A stretch of 64,000 nt of DNA from assembly GCA_003427395.1 (NCBI GenBank), contig BFEA01000419.1, forward strand, positions 245,991 to 309,990, written 5' to 3'. How positions within the stretch are numbered: the stretch's first letter is position 1; each line of letters begins with the position of its first letter. This document shows positions 41,440 through 52,483 of the stretch, piece after piece. Origin of the DNA: Chara braunii (Eukaryota > Streptophyta > Charophyceae > Charales > Characeae). Position numbers and translations under genes: made by a program. Below the pieces are notes generated by a model that saw only the letters and a list, made by a program, of their open reading frames with translations, had not been told where the DNA came from and searched no databases.

Positions 41440-42185
41440 CCCTCACAACACTTCGGGTCTGACACCCGAGTGTCATAAGCGGTACTCGGATCTACAAGGG
41501 ACCGCTTGACTATGGGTACTACATAGTACGCCATCGTCGCGACTGCATGCGTACGTCTGCATTGCGGGTTGGTATGAGGTAGGCCCTCGGCTGCGCAACT
41601 TTATATATTCCCGCGCGCGACATTACCGCCCTAGTGTGTAAAAAGTGATGGGATTACAAAGGGACCGACACATATTGGCAAATGTTTGAGGTTGTTATAG
41701 GCCGCCGACGCCGCGCGAAAAAGGGAGGGTACCCCAGGGCTATGATTTTGTTTACTAAGCAGGGAACCTTCGGCCCATTCCTTATCTTTTGCTCTTTGAA
41801 ATTTTTATAGTTGGACGTTATAGTCCGTGGCAGCCGTNAAAGTCAANCCCCTTGATGTTCGACCGCCACAACAACTTAAGGCTGTCTACTCAACCCCTCT
41901 GCACAGTGTGCAGAAGAGGGTGTGGTCTTCAACCGTGTATGGCAGTTGTCCAGTGTCGAGAGATTAACCCTCAAGGCGCGTGTCAACCGACACTTGAGTG
42001 TCGAACGCGGCCTTCGCGATTAACGGGGACCTCGTGAGAATGGGTACCACGTAGTACGCCTTCATTGTGACTGCTTGCGTACAATTGCATTGCGAGTCGA
42101 TATGCGATAGCCCTGCGTCCGCGCGGTTTTATACTGAGTCTCACGCGCGACGCCTAGTCGATTTCCGCATTGGAAAGTTATGGGT
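41440..42185 (+). promoter_or_regulatory. Duplicated promoter-like modules near the 3' end of the LTR
   Basis: Module 1 (about 41450-41645) and module 2 (about 41945-42185) share ATGGGTACTACATAGTACGC or a variant, CGACTGCATGCGTAC, GCATTGCG and a GATAG/GTAGGCCCT block. Each then has a TATA-type box (TTATATATTCC at about 41601; GTTTTATACTGAG at about 42126) and a CGCGCGAC stretch. Position upstream of the PBS and TATA content suggest transcription start near 41640 or 42170. The inverted fragment at 3397-4898 keeps the second module. Confidence 0.5.
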
Positions 42186-42729
42186 TGGCTACCGAGGGGC
42201 TAGGAGCGTTGTCGCGTTGTTTGTGTTGTGTCGTTTCGTATATGTGTTGTTTTGTGTGTATGTGTATTCGTAAAGTGGAGTGAGCGTGGTGTGTGGGATG
42301 CGTCCTAGTCGACCGATGACGGGTCGCGCTTGGGACCTCAGCCCCCCAAGATGCCGATTCGCGTGCGGGTCCGATAAAGGCATATTACCGCTCGTACCCC
42401 CTATGCTACAACGAACGAGAAACGCCCTCGGTTGGTCCACCTCTGCGATTGCAACTGATTAGCTTTCGTACTGTGGGCTCGTAGCTCGACGGGGATACGC
42501 CCACCGAAGGGAGGTGACAGCTCTCGTAAGGTGTAGGTAAGTCGTGCCTCGCGTAGGCCCTATCCTGTCGTAGGGGCTCGCGAGAGGTATGACTGACACA
42601 CTCGGCCGGAGCGGCTTAAGGAAGCTCCGCATATATTGCGACGAAGGATTTAAAACCAACTCCTGCGTGACACGGCCGGGAGGGTCCCGCGCTGCCCTGG
42701 TGCAGTGCCGGACCGATGCGCACGACAGG

Positions 42730-42747
42730 TGGCGCCGTTGCCGGGGA
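42730..42747 (+). other. Primer binding site of element A
   Basis: TGGCGCCGTTGCCGGGGA starts two bases after the LTR end. It begins with TGG, as required to pair with a tRNA CCA end, and matches the motif common in plant gypsy elements such as the Athila type. The tRNA species was not verified. Confidence 0.9.
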
Positions 42748-42861
42748 TAACGGAAAGCCTACCGTTGTCCCTGGTGGAACGACATCCGGGTATGAGAAGT
42801 GAATGAGCAAAGGCATAAAGGAAGGACGAGAAAGTGAGGAAAGATAATGAGCGATTGAGTG

Positions 42862-42884
42862 TAGGTAAAGAAAATTTACCTACC
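42862..42884 (+). other. Leader hairpin
   Basis: GTAGGTAAA / TTTACCTAC with a 5-base loop is a perfect 9-bp stem between the PBS and gag. A role in packaging or dimerisation is only a guess from position. Confidence 0.5.
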
Positions 42885-43045
42885 TGAGTAAGGGAAGGAA
42901 TGAAGGGTGAACGTGTAGTATTGGGAAAAGGTACGTAGTAAGAGTTAGGTAGGACGGATGGAATAAACCGGTCAGCTATAATGTTGAATAAGGGGATGTG
43001 CTTGTTTTCTTTTGCCAGGGAACTTAAAAAGAAGAGGCTGTCAAG

Positions 43046-44451
43046 ATGCCTGAGACTGGCGGCGCATCAGTTGCTCCCAAGAAGGGCCTGACACTCGATG
43101 ACCTTATCGCGACCATCGACCAACATGAAAGGAACCCGAGCAACGTCCCAAAGGTCGATACTTTCCATTTCTATGGGGAAAGAGTCTCAGAATGGCTAGA
43201 TCGGGTGGAATAAGCTTTGGTCGGGCGGTCGGATGTTGTAAAGGTTCAACGCATCCTTCAGTATGTCCTCCACAACTACCATCAGGAGGTGAAGAAAGTC
43301 GTAGATGCGGCTCAAGGTAGCTGGGAGAGGTTCAAGGAGGGGATGCAGAGGAAGTACCGCTTGGGAGACGGGCTATTGACTACCGCAGACCTTGAGGCGA
43401 TGAACAAAGAGGATTTTACGACAATAAGGGCCTTTGTTCAAGAGTTTAAGAAGAGAGCGAGGAAGGTTCATGGGATTTCGGAGGAAGCACAATGCGCCAT
43501 CTTCCTGGGGCTACTCACGGCATCGGAGGCCGCCGAGTTGACGAGGCATGGAGGAGATAGCACTAAGCTCACTTGGGCCACCATTGACAGAGGGGTGGAA
43601 GTTGGGTGTTTGGACCAGGTGGAGCAACGTCAGGTACGCCTGCAAAGGCAGAAGAAAAAGGAAAGAGATGCGACTGCTTCTGGGACCCGGGGGTAACAAG
43701 GATTGTTACAGACGTGTTGGCACAACTAGGGTATGCGACAGAGCCGGTGGTGCAAAGGAGGGTGGTGACGGCTGTCAAAGTGAAAGGAAAGGAGCCGGTG
43801 ATAGAGGAGGCTGTTCAGGAAGAGCTCTGAGAAGAGGAAGAGTCGGTGCCACAGCACCTGACGAAGGTCCAACGCAAAGTGCGTAATTTGGCGCAAGGCG
43901 GACAGGGATCAGGAAAAGCGCAGGCGCCTCAGGCCCAGACAACAACCCCTTCAAATGTGGCCGCCCCATCATCTAGTACGGGCCCCTCGCAAGGTGGGGC
44001 GCCCTCCTACGGACAGTGGCCCTGGCCGGTGATCAATGCAATTGTGCCATGGGGAAGCCCGCCGCCAGTAGCCGGACCGCAAACGAGTATGCCACCACCC
44101 ATCTACCCCGCGGCCCAGGCCCAGCCTGTGGCCCCGCCACCGTCACCTGCTCCCAGTTCACAGGGCAGTGTTGCAGGAGGTGGGAACCAGGGGTAGGGCA
44201 ATCAAGGCAACGGAGGGAGGGGTGGAGGAAGGGGGCGAGGCAGGAATGACGGCGGAAGAGGAAGGCAATGGAATGGTCAAGGCCAGGGGTACCAAGGCCA
44301 AGGGAGTCAAGGCCAGGGGTACCAAGGCCAGGGGTACCAAGACCAGGGGTATCAAGGCCAGAGGGATCAGAGAAGTCAGGGGTATGGAAGACCCCGTTTT
44401 GACTGGAGGACGGCCATCTGTAACATTGTGACCATTAAGGCCACACTATAA
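43046..44451 (+). pseudogene. Element A gag
   Basis: ATG at 43046 starts a frame with TAA at codon 56 (43211), then open to 43696. It contains VQRILQYVLHNYHQEVKKVV, SWERFKEGMQRKYRLGDG, FTTIRAFVQEFKKRARKVHG and ARHGGDSTKL-like segments, a capsid-type gag. The protein continues in another frame from about 43606 through TGA at 43828 and TAG at 44194. It then becomes Pro/Ala/Gln-rich and ends in an RGG-rich part and repeats of GQGYQ (a 12-15-bp tandem repeat, CAAGGCCAGGGGTAC). No CCHC knuckle is present in this gag. RNA binding by the RGG/GQGYQ tail is inferred. Confidence 0.75.
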
Positions 44452-44504
44452 GGTTCTGTAATATAAGACGGGAAGATGAGAGAAGTGGACTGATTTCCTC
44501 CACT

Positions 44505-46226
44505 ATGGATAGGAATATCTACGATCAGTTTGGGGAGGCCATTGACAGAAGGCTTGGAGGAGTGAGGGCTGAAGCCCAGCGAAGAGCGGCAGCTGGGCCG
44601 CCACCCCCTGCCATGTTCAGGCTATGGCAGGAAAAAGAGGAACCACCGATTGGGGTAGAGGAAGGGGGGAGCGATGAGGAAATAGCTCAAGGGCAACGAG
44701 GAGGAAGTAAGACGGAAGAGCCCATAATCATCGAGTCAGATGACGAGGATGAGAAGGAAAGAATGAAGCCTCCGTCCGTCTTATTTGGGAAGATGGAGGA
44801 CTTGCTGGATAAGATGGGGAGGTACCAACAGAAGTTGGTGGGCCTCTGTGAGGAAGTGAAGGGAAGGAGGTCTAACATCCCTAAAGTGTTCCTCTATGAC
44901 TCCGGCCCGGAGTCGGCGCCTGGGCGACCCGGAGTAAATGTGGTGGGATCGTGCCGACAGGCGGGAATGAGGGGGAGACCCCTCACTCCGCAGGCCCGGC
45001 TGGCACAGGCAGCAAGAACGAGGAATCAAGCCAAGGCCAGTGCCAGCCAAGAGCCTCCGAGGAGGGAACCCCAACCAGGGAGAAGGAAAGAGATTGTGGA
45101 AGTAGAGGACGATGATGATGAAGAGAAAGAGGACGAGAGGCTGCGCAGAGAAGAGGATCAGAGAACGGAGCAGCGGGCGAGGAAAAAGGGAACCAGGGGA
45201 GAGGCCGAGCCAGTCATACGTGACGGACCACCCAAAAANAAGAAATACGTGGTTCGGTTGGAAGAGGGATTTGACGTAGAGAGAGTAATTGANAGGCTGC
45301 TGGAAGGGCATAATGACCTCATNACCCTGAAGGAAATCCTAGCGTCAGCCCCGCGACTCCGCNATGAACTGAAGGGGAGATTGTNGCGGCGCCTGNTACC
45401 CAATGTCCATCTGGGTACGATCCTGCCCAAGGAGGCTGAGTGGGCAGAGNCGGGGACGAAAATGGACTGGAAGTGTGTAGCCTGCGGCACGGTGGATTTG
45501 GTGGTGAAGGGCTCCAAGTGTGCGGTAATGGTGGACACCGGGGCCGAAATGAACATCATTTGGGAGGCGGACACAATCAGATTCGGGCTGGATATAGACC
45601 GTTCTGACTGCGGTATTCTGCACGGAGCCAGCTGCAAGGCCGTTTTTTGTGGGACAACCTCGAATGTACTCATCGAGGTTGGAAAGGTGAAGGTCCGGGC
45701 TTGCTTCTTCATCATGCCGGACATGGATCACGGAATCCTCCTGGGGAGGTCATTCCTAAGCAGGACGGAGACCGTGATATTCAACAAACATGACGGGACT
45801 CTAATCCTTCTCTTATGCGATCCTGCCTGCGGGAATTACAAAATAATTACCTGTAGGAACACCGGGCCAAGGAGTATAAGGAACCGGCCCAATCCAGGAT
45901 CGTTCACGATCGAGGAATCGGAAGGAGAGCGCCGGAGGCTCCAGGCAGAGCCCGAAGCAGGAGAGAGGGTGAAAGCATTCTCCCTCAGCCTGTCAGATAT
46001 TGGGAAGGCCATGGACTTGGTGGCCGTGCATGAGATGGCAGATCTGGATGCCATCCAGGCTTTGAGGGAGCAAGTTCTGGAATGCCCCGAGGCAGGAAGG
46101 TTGGAATTGGTATATCAGCTCCTAGGCAGCGGAGGGAACCCCGCATCAGCGCAAACGCAATCTGTGAGTCGGCCTGTTTTAGGGGACGGCTCAAGCAGGG
46201 TTCCCAAAGGCGGTACAAGACGGTAG
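44505..46226 (+). CDS. Element A protease ORF
   Basis: A 573-aa open frame with seven isolated N codons. Residues 1-240 are charged and probably disordered (ESDDEDEKER, EVEDDDDEEKEDERLRREED). The aspartic protease follows: CAVMVDTGAEMNIIW (the DTGA active site near residue 345), then ASCKAVFCGTTSNVLIEVGK and HGILLGRSFLSRTE, the ILLGR flap-end motif. The tail (AIQALREQVLECPEAGRLEL) leads to the RT, which starts in an overlapping frame. A start codon exists but a translational link to gag is likely. Confidence 0.8.
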   Translation: MDRNIYDQFGEAIDRRLGGVRAEAQRRAAAGPPPPAMFRLWQEKEEPPIGVEEGGSDEEIAQGQRGGSKTEEPIIIESDDEDEKERMKPPSVLFGKMEDLLDKMGRYQQKLVGLCEEVKGRRSNIPKVFLYDSGPESAPGRPGVNVVGSCRQAGMRGRPLTPQARLAQAARTRNQAKASASQEPPRREPQPGRRKEIVEVEDDDDEEKEDERLRREEDQRTEQRARKKGTRGEAEPVIRDGPPKXKKYVVRLEEGFDVERVIXRLLEGHNDLXTLKEILASAPRLRXELKGRLXRRLXPNVHLGTILPKEAEWAEXGTKMDWKCVACGTVDLVVKGSKCAVMVDTGAEMNIIWEADTIRFGLDIDRSDCGILHGASCKAVFCGTTSNVLIEVGKVKVRACFFIMPDMDHGILLGRSFLSRTETVIFNKHDGTLILLLCDPACGNYKIITCRNTGPRSIRNRPNPGSFTIEESEGERRRLQAEPEAGERVKAFSLSLSDIGKAMDLVAVHEMADLDAIQALREQVLECPEAGRLELVYQLLGSGGNPASAQTQSVSRPVLGDGSSRVPKGGTRR

Positions 46227-47328
46227 ACAAGAAATGCTGCCCGGTTCCCGTCCTCATCACAGAAGACGAGGAAGCATATTACGAAAGAGAACGAGGGCTG
46301 ATACGGCGAATGAGGGAGAGTGCTTTAGCAGGACCATGTCGTGTCAACAAAGAGAATGAAGGGGAGTTGATTATAGGGGAGCCCGACTTCTTATTGCCTC
46401 AAGAGCGAACATTGGTGGTAGAATTGATGAAGAGGAGACACCGCGCCTATGCCTTTAGTGACGAGAAGCGTGACAGGCTGGATGCGGACAAGATACCTAT
46501 GATCCGCATCCACACCGTGCCACACCAGCCTTGGAACATGAGAGGGGCGCGATACCCCAATCCTGACGAGGAAAGGAAGGTGGTGGATTACCTCGACGGT
46601 AAAATACATACGAACGTCGCCGACTATTCTAGTGGACCGTATGCGTCCCTGTGGTTTTGCTTCATTAAGCCTAACCGGACGCTGCGATGAGTGCAAGATC
46701 TGCAGAGGTTAAATGCGGTGACCGTGCGATATGCTGGAGGACTGCCAAATGCGGATGCTTTGTCGGAATCCTGTGCTGGAAGGCCTATAATTTTGCTTAT
46801 AAACCTTTACTCAGGATACGATCAGTTTCCAGTCTACCCGCCAGACAGGCCTGTGACGGCTATGCACACGCCGCGAGGATTAATCCACATGAACGTGGCC
46901 CCTCAAGGTTGGACCAACGGGCCATGATTCGGGTTATGCAGTCACAGCCATACATCGACGATTTGGCGGTGAAGGGGCCGACAGTAAAGGAGAGCGACGA
47001 AGTCTCGCCAGGGGTAAGGCGCTTTGTTTGGGAGCACATCCAGGACCTCGAAAAAGTCCTGAGCCTGCTCGAGGAGCATAACCTCACGGCAAGCGGGGTC
47101 AAATCCAGACACTATATGAGGGAAGCGACTATTTTGGGGTTCCTCTGCAACGAGAAGGGCCGAAGGCTGGATGTGAAGAAGACGGACAAGATTACTGAGT
47201 GACCAGTTCCGTTCCACTCAATAACTGATGTCAAGAGTTTCCTTGGTACGTGTGGATTTTGGAGGGCCTTCGCCAAGAACTTTGCCGCTAAGACTGGATA
47301 CCTGAGGAAATTAGTCCGTCAGGATTAG
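46227..47328 (+). pseudogene. Element A reverse transcriptase, broken
   Basis: The RT N-terminal part (ITEDEEAYYERERG ... DKIPMIRIHTVPHQPWNMRG ... SLWFCFIKPNRTLR) is in one frame, with TGA at 46688. Then come VQDLQRLNAVTVR, LLINLYSGYDQFPVYPPDRP and TAMHTPRGLIHMNVAPQGWT, ending in TGA at 46925. The catalytic motif PYIDDLAVKGP (YIDD) is in another frame at about 46950. The spacing is too short compared with other gypsy RTs, so a small deletion lies between. The thumb (ATILGFLCNEKGRRLDVKKT) meets TGA at 47200 and TAG at 47326. Most stops fit single C-to-T or G-to-A changes. Confidence 0.8.
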
Positions 47329-48186
47329 GAATGGGTGTGGGGTGAAGAACAAGAAGAGGTGGTGGAAAAAATGAAGGAGGAATTTCGAGAAGGAGGGTTG
47401 GTGTTAGGAGCGCTAGATTATGACGCCACAAAGACGAGACATTTCATTGTCGAAACGGATGCGGGACCGACTGCCTTAGGGGGAGTTCTAATTCAGGCAG
47501 ACATGGAACGAAAGGAAAGACCCTTGCGATTTGAGAGTCGGACTCTCTGTACGACGGAAAGGAACTACTCTCAGTTCAAGAGGGAGACTCTTGTCGTCCT
47601 CCATTGTCTGCGAATCTTCTGGAACTACATCTTCGGCAGGAGGTTTATTTTTAGAGTGGATCCGACCGCCCTGGCCTACTCTCTAAGGAATTACGTTCCA
47701 TCGGATCCGACGGTTGCTAGATGGCTGACGTACATCTGGATGTTCAATTTCGAATTGGAACGGATACTTGGTAGTAAGAACCGGGCGGACGGGCTGAGTA
47801 GGATCAACTGGGATAAACAGAAAGGGGAGGCGGTAGAGAATAATCCCCCAGTTGATGGATTTCTAGATCAGGAAGAAGATGTTCGTCTCCACATTAACAA
47901 GTGGTCGCCGCGAGTGCCCTGCTGTGTAGGTTATCCTATTTGGCAAACGCCAAGTGGGTATGAATGGAGGGATGAGCTAGTCCTTAAACCCTTTGAGGAA
48001 GAGGATCCCTGGGGCGGTAAGGACGTTCAGTGGATGATGGAATTAGTGCTGGCCAGCTCGCATAGCCTGGTGGAGGACATGAGATCGATTGAAGAAGGAC
48101 CAGGCCAGGTAGAACGGCATGAGGACCTGATGGGAGGAATATATCTTCTCGTTAACGCATTATTGCAGGAAAGCCTCGACCAGTAA
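47329..48186 (+). pseudogene. Element A RNase H domain
   Basis: Open frame with FIVETDAGPTALGGVLIQAD, FESRTLCTTERNYSQFKRET, LVVLHCLRIFWNYIFGRRF, RVDPTALAYSLRNYVPSDPT and RILGSKNRADGLSRI. This is the gypsy RNase H order; the usual TDH/TDP motif reads VDP. It ends with an acidic linker to the integrase. The domain itself has no internal stop, but the polyprotein is broken upstream. Confidence 0.78.
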
Positions 48187-48192
48187 GGCTCG

Positions 48193-49551
48193 TTGAACCC
48201 GACAGGGAATGTGGACGAAGTGCCCAAGAGCCAGGATGACGAGTTCGAGGAAGGGGAGATTAAGGAGACTTTTCGTGCAGAGGAGTACGACGGGATCTAC
48301 CTAGAGCTGGGGCTTCTTCTGTCATGTGAAATGCGGCTAAGAGATGCAAGCGATAGGGCTCAGAGGATGCTGCAGCGCTATTTAGTGCGAGACGGCCACC
48401 TTTTCGTAAGAAGAGAGGTGAGAAATCCCAGGAGAGTCGTCTGCGGTAGGAATCGTCAGATCGACGTTATAGCAGCGTTGCACGATGGCATTGCGGGAGG
48501 GCATCGAGGGGTACAAGCTACGTATGCCAAGATAAGTGAGCTGTACTACTGGGATGAAATGATGAAGATGGTCGGGAAATTCTGCCGATCTTGCGTACCT
48601 TGCCAGGAGAGATCCCGTTTAAGGCAAGGAGAGCCGTTGCATCCAAGGCTAAAGCGAGAGGTGGGGGCTGTAGTGCATCTCGACCTACTTTTTATGCCGC
48701 TTGGGGATCAAGGCTATAATTATATCTTCGATGCGCGCGATAACCTGTCTGGTTTCGTAGACGGGCGTGCTATTCGCACCAAGACCAGGTTAGTCTTAGT
48801 AAGCTGCATCGAGGAATATTACCTGCGTTATTCTTTCGTCAGGGAATTCGTAATGGACAGGGGATCAGAGTTTACCTGTCAGGAGGTGCAAGAACTGTTA
48901 TCAAGGTATGGGGTGGCAGCCAACTACACCACGGCCATGCACCCCTAGGCAAATGCTCCCGTAAAGAGAGGACATAGTACCATTACGAGTCTCCTAGCTA
49001 AGTGGACCGAAGGTAGGCCTAATCAATGGCCAAGGTACCTAAGGGCGACGTTCTTTGTCGAGAACATTACAGTAAAAAGATCTACCAAGTACGCACCGGC
49101 GACACTGTGGTATGGAAGACACGCCACCTTCCCTATCGAGAACTTTCTTAAGACATGGAGGCGCCAGGATCTGGAAGTTAACCTGTCATTTGAAGAGTTG
49201 CTCGATATTCGGGCGCGGCAGATAGGGGCGATAGAAGAAAGGATCCAGGAGGCATCTGATCAGGTGNCGAGAAGCCGTATGGACGATAAGGCTCGATGGG
49301 ATCAATCTGCGCGGGTAAGGAAAGTACCCTTGGCAGTTGGGGATGTCGTGCTTCTCTACGATTCATCACTAGAGAAGCAATGGTCCAGGAAGCTCGATAA
49401 GAGGTGGTTAGGTCCCTACCGGATCGTACGGGTCGGAGATTTCGGAGCGTACCAGATTGAGGAGTTAAATGAGACTGAGTGGAAGGATTGGGTATCTNGA
49501 ANGCGACTNAAGAAATTTGTGGCGANAGAAGAGGTAAGAGAGGTGACCTGA
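48193..49551 (+). pseudogene. Element A integrase, catalytic Glu replaced and TAG stop
   Basis: The zinc-binding HHCC region is visible (HDGIAGGHRG ... CRSCVPCQERSR). The first Asp is in VVHLDLLFMPLGD and the second in EFVMDRGSEFTCQEV. Where gypsy integrases have the third acidic residue (NxPxERxH pattern) this copy reads ANAPVKRGHS, that is Lys instead of Glu. A TAG at 48946 precedes it. The C-terminal domain is present: VLLYDSSLEKQWSRKLDKRW, LGPYRIVRVGDFGAYQIEEL. N bases occur near 49266 and 49498-49526. It is inactive. Confidence 0.8.
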
Positions 49552-49649
49552 CTGCCTTTGGAATAGAAGTAATAGGGTGTGTAAGGTTAGGTAGGATGCA
49601 TGCTGCATGAGTATGGCCTGGTCTGAGCTTGCTTTGATTATCACCTGTT

Positions 49650-52483
49650 TTGCTTACCCCAATGTATGTCTGTTGTCTCCTTCACCTATTGTGCAGGTCT
49701 GACTTTACGAAGACAGCCACGCCAAGAGGAGGGAAGGGGACACGACCGCCTCAGAGGCCGTTGGGCGCATCAGGAGGATTTGAGCATCATGGGCCTCGCC
49801 ATCGAGAGAGTACTCCGGTCTACAATGATGGGGACATCGAGCTATTCCTGGACAGTTTCTGGGAGCATGCGAGGCGTATGGGCTGGACCGTGGCTCAGGC
49901 GATTGAGAGATTGAGGGGAGCAGGCAGGTTCGAGGAGCCCATTGCCAGGATTCGTAGGGAAGCGACGACAAGGCAGGAGGTAGAGATGAGGATGGAGGAG
50001 TTGCGACCCTCGCCTGTGGGACCAGATGGCAGGCTGATCCGCCTGGAGATTGGAAATGCGTCGGACTTCATCCCCGCATTTGAGTGGTTCATGCAGGGGC
50101 AGGGCATACCGAGTGATGATTGGATGCAGACGCTACCACTCTGGACCAGGAAGGCGGAAAGGCCACTGGCTAGCCAAATCAGAGACATGGCCCGGGACTG
50201 GGAGAGCTGCAGGGCACATCTGAGAGAGGCCTTTCGACGGCCAGAGCCCCCTCAGCCCAGAGTTGAGAGGCGTCCGAGGAGTCAGAGGCAAAGGGACCCT
50301 AAGCCCAGGGAGGCGAGACCGTCTCGAGGAGGACGGAAGGCCCTAGCCAGGAGAGAGGAGGAGCCAGAGCAGGAGTCAGAGGCTGAGGAGCGAGGGGTGT
50401 GCCCTGAGTGTAGGTTGGGACCAGTGGAGTTCCATCGTTTTACTGAGGGTGGATTGAGGAGATCGCCAGCACGCACGCAAGAGGAGCCGCCAGCATCTGA
50501 GGGGCCCTTGAGGGAATTGGAGACGCATTTGGATATCTCTCAGTGGAGAGCGTCGCCTCAGGGCGAGGAGCATGGAGAGCAGGCAGAGGAGGTGCCACAG
50601 CAGGAGGTGCCACAGGAGGAGGTGCCACGGGAGGAGGTCCAGGGTACTCAGCGAGAGAGAGAGCTGGGCGATGAGGGGAGACGTGCAGGGAAGGAAGTGA
50701 TAGAGGTTGGAGAGGACACACCCCCACAGACGCCAGCAGTGGGTTTGAGACTTGGGGATGCACCAGGGAGCATCCGACAGGCAGAGGAGAGGTTGCAGAG
50801 TGAGGAGGTCCCATTACCTTCATCAGGAAAGGCTCCTTCGTCAGAAAATAAGGCAGAAACGAGGAGAGCGAGGGCAGTTGTAAGGAGAGAAGCCTTAATC
50901 CTGATTGACAGACACCTAGCAGCTCATGCCCTGGAGCACCCAGACCTGGAGGGGCCAGCACCTGCAGAGCCTCGCCAGGAGCCGTGCTAGCCTGAGAAGG
51001 AGATGGAAGCAGAGATCCCAAAGAGGGTCGACCTCCGCACGAGGGAAAGGGCGCTAGCTGGAGAGACGACTGAAGAAAAGAGGGCGAGAAGAACCAGGCG
51101 GATAGATGAGATATGGCAGGAGAGGCAGAGGTTGAGGCAACGGGCGAGCTTCCGGAGCAGCAGCAGGAGAGGCAGAGATCGGAGGCAGCAGGAACACTCC
51201 CAGGTCAGCCACCCAGCACGCCAGCTAGGACCCCGGAGATCCCTGAGATGTGGAGGGACTTCTGGGAGCAGAGAGGAGAGGAGCTTCCATCGCCAGTCAG
51301 AGCTGGGTTTGGGGTGGCCAGGAAGGCGGAAGAGAGGTTAGATCGTAAAATCAAGTTCCTGGCCAAGACCACTTTTGACCGGCACTTGTTATTGGAGAGC
51401 GATCTGGCAGGGAAAAAAAGGAAGGAAGCAAGCCATGGAGTACGCCTGGAGGCTATGGAGATGGAAATCCAGGAACTCAGGGCATTGGTGGCCAGCCAGG
51501 CAGCTATCATTGAGAGCCTGAGGCAGCAAACCCAGGGAAAGGTGGACAAGCCAAAGAGCAGCAGGCAGGGAGAGCAGAGGCAGCCCGGACAGGGATTGCC
51601 AGGACAACCATCTGTGGCAGAGCCTCGCCAGGAGCCACCTATGGGAAGAGTTATCCTGGAGCCAGAGGAGGCGAGAGCCCAGAGACAAGCAGAGAGAGAG
51701 GCGTTCGAGTTTAGAGCCCCTACTGAGCTCGCGACGCTGTCGGTGGCAGCGACAGACCCAGGTGTACCTTTGGCGATTGAGGAGGGGCTACCGTCATCTA
51801 GCAGTGAGCCGGCTCAGGGGTCAGCAGAGGGATCCATGGGCGTACTCCTTGAGGCAGTGCATACCATGCAGGAGGAGGTGAGTTTGTTTTCACCCGAGCA
51901 GAGGATAGAAGAGCCGCTTGAGAAAGAGATGGGGATTGAGGCGGAGGGTGCCATCGAGAGCAGGCTCCAGAGGATGGGCACACCTGAGTATGGACCAGAG
52001 GACATTGAGGAGCAGCCCACGACAGTGCCAGGAGAGACACTTGAGAGGAGACCTCAGAGGTTGGACATGCCTGAGTACGTCCCAGCGACAAGGGATTTGA
52101 GAAGCAGACTGGGATCTTGGGCTACTAGATCTGGGTCTGGGGGACCGGTTCTTGGGACAGAGCAGCAGGAGGTCGTTAGTACCGCAGCTCCTCGATCAGA
52201 GCAGCAGGAGGTTGTCAGTACCTTGGTAAGATCTCCTTCATCGCCACCTCCTCAGCCCAGGGAGAAGAAGTTCAAGAGGAAGGTAGATCAGCTATGTTTC
52301 TACTGCAAGAGGGACGTGCATCATGCTCTGGACTGTCTCGAGTTCCTTGAGGATAAGGCAGCAGGGAAGGTCTCAGAGGTAGGAGGTAAGATGTATGATA
52401 GACAAGGTAGGATAGTAGAGAAGTCCGCAGATGGACTTAGGGCTCAGTTATATAGGCAAAACCAAGAGGAGTTGAGGAGATAG
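49650..52483 (+). pseudogene. Element A extra ORF after integrase: gag-like with CCHC zinc knuckle
   Basis: 49650-50990 is open, with TAG at 50988. The same frame continues to about 51120, after which the product continues in another frame to 52483. The N-terminal half has a gag capsid-like segment: RLEIGNASDFIPAFEWFMQG, DDWMQTLPLWTRKAERPLAS and DWESCRAHLREAFRRPEPPQ. The middle is Glu/Gln/Pro-rich with VPQEEVPREEV repeats. RLEAMEMEIQELRALVASQA is a likely coiled coil (about 51450-51510). Near the end is CFYCKRDVHHALDC, a perfect CX2CX4HX4C retroviral-type knuckle. I associate similar proteins with Chara predictions. Read-through of the stop and one frameshift are needed for a full ~940-aa product. 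Confidence 0.7.
49691..49697 (+). promoter_or_regulatory. Candidate 3' splice site before the downstream ORF
   Basis: TTGTCTCCTTCACCTATTGT then GCAG|G is a pyrimidine-rich tract ending in an AG acceptor, directly upstream of the first gag-like codons. It would allow a spliced subgenomic mRNA for the ORF that follows the integrase. The donor site is not identified. Confidence 0.4.

Larger units (their letters stand above)
35948..42727 (+). repeat. Element A 5' LTR, about 6.8 kb
   Basis: It is bounded by TG and CA. It is repeated at 55619-62816, which ends at a target duplication, and is followed two bases later by a tRNA primer binding site. 6.8 kb is very long for an LTR. From left to right it carries snRNA- and rRNA-like segments, a hairpin cluster, a GA-rich part, an eight-unit hairpin array, a tandem repeat of ~120 bp, and two promoter-like modules near the 3' end. 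No LTR-encoded ORF is recognisable. Isolated N bases occur throughout. Confidence 0.82.

Noticed and set aside
35948-42727. Reading the 6.8-kb block as a segmental duplication rather than an LTR
   Set aside because: TG/CA ends, a primer binding site two bases downstream, and the ACGT duplication at the outer edges of the pair fit an LTR better.
44197-44451. Separate glycine-rich RNA-binding gene
   Set aside because: The RGG/GQGYQ stretch is in frame with the gag tail of element A, downstream of in-frame stops, so it is part of gag.
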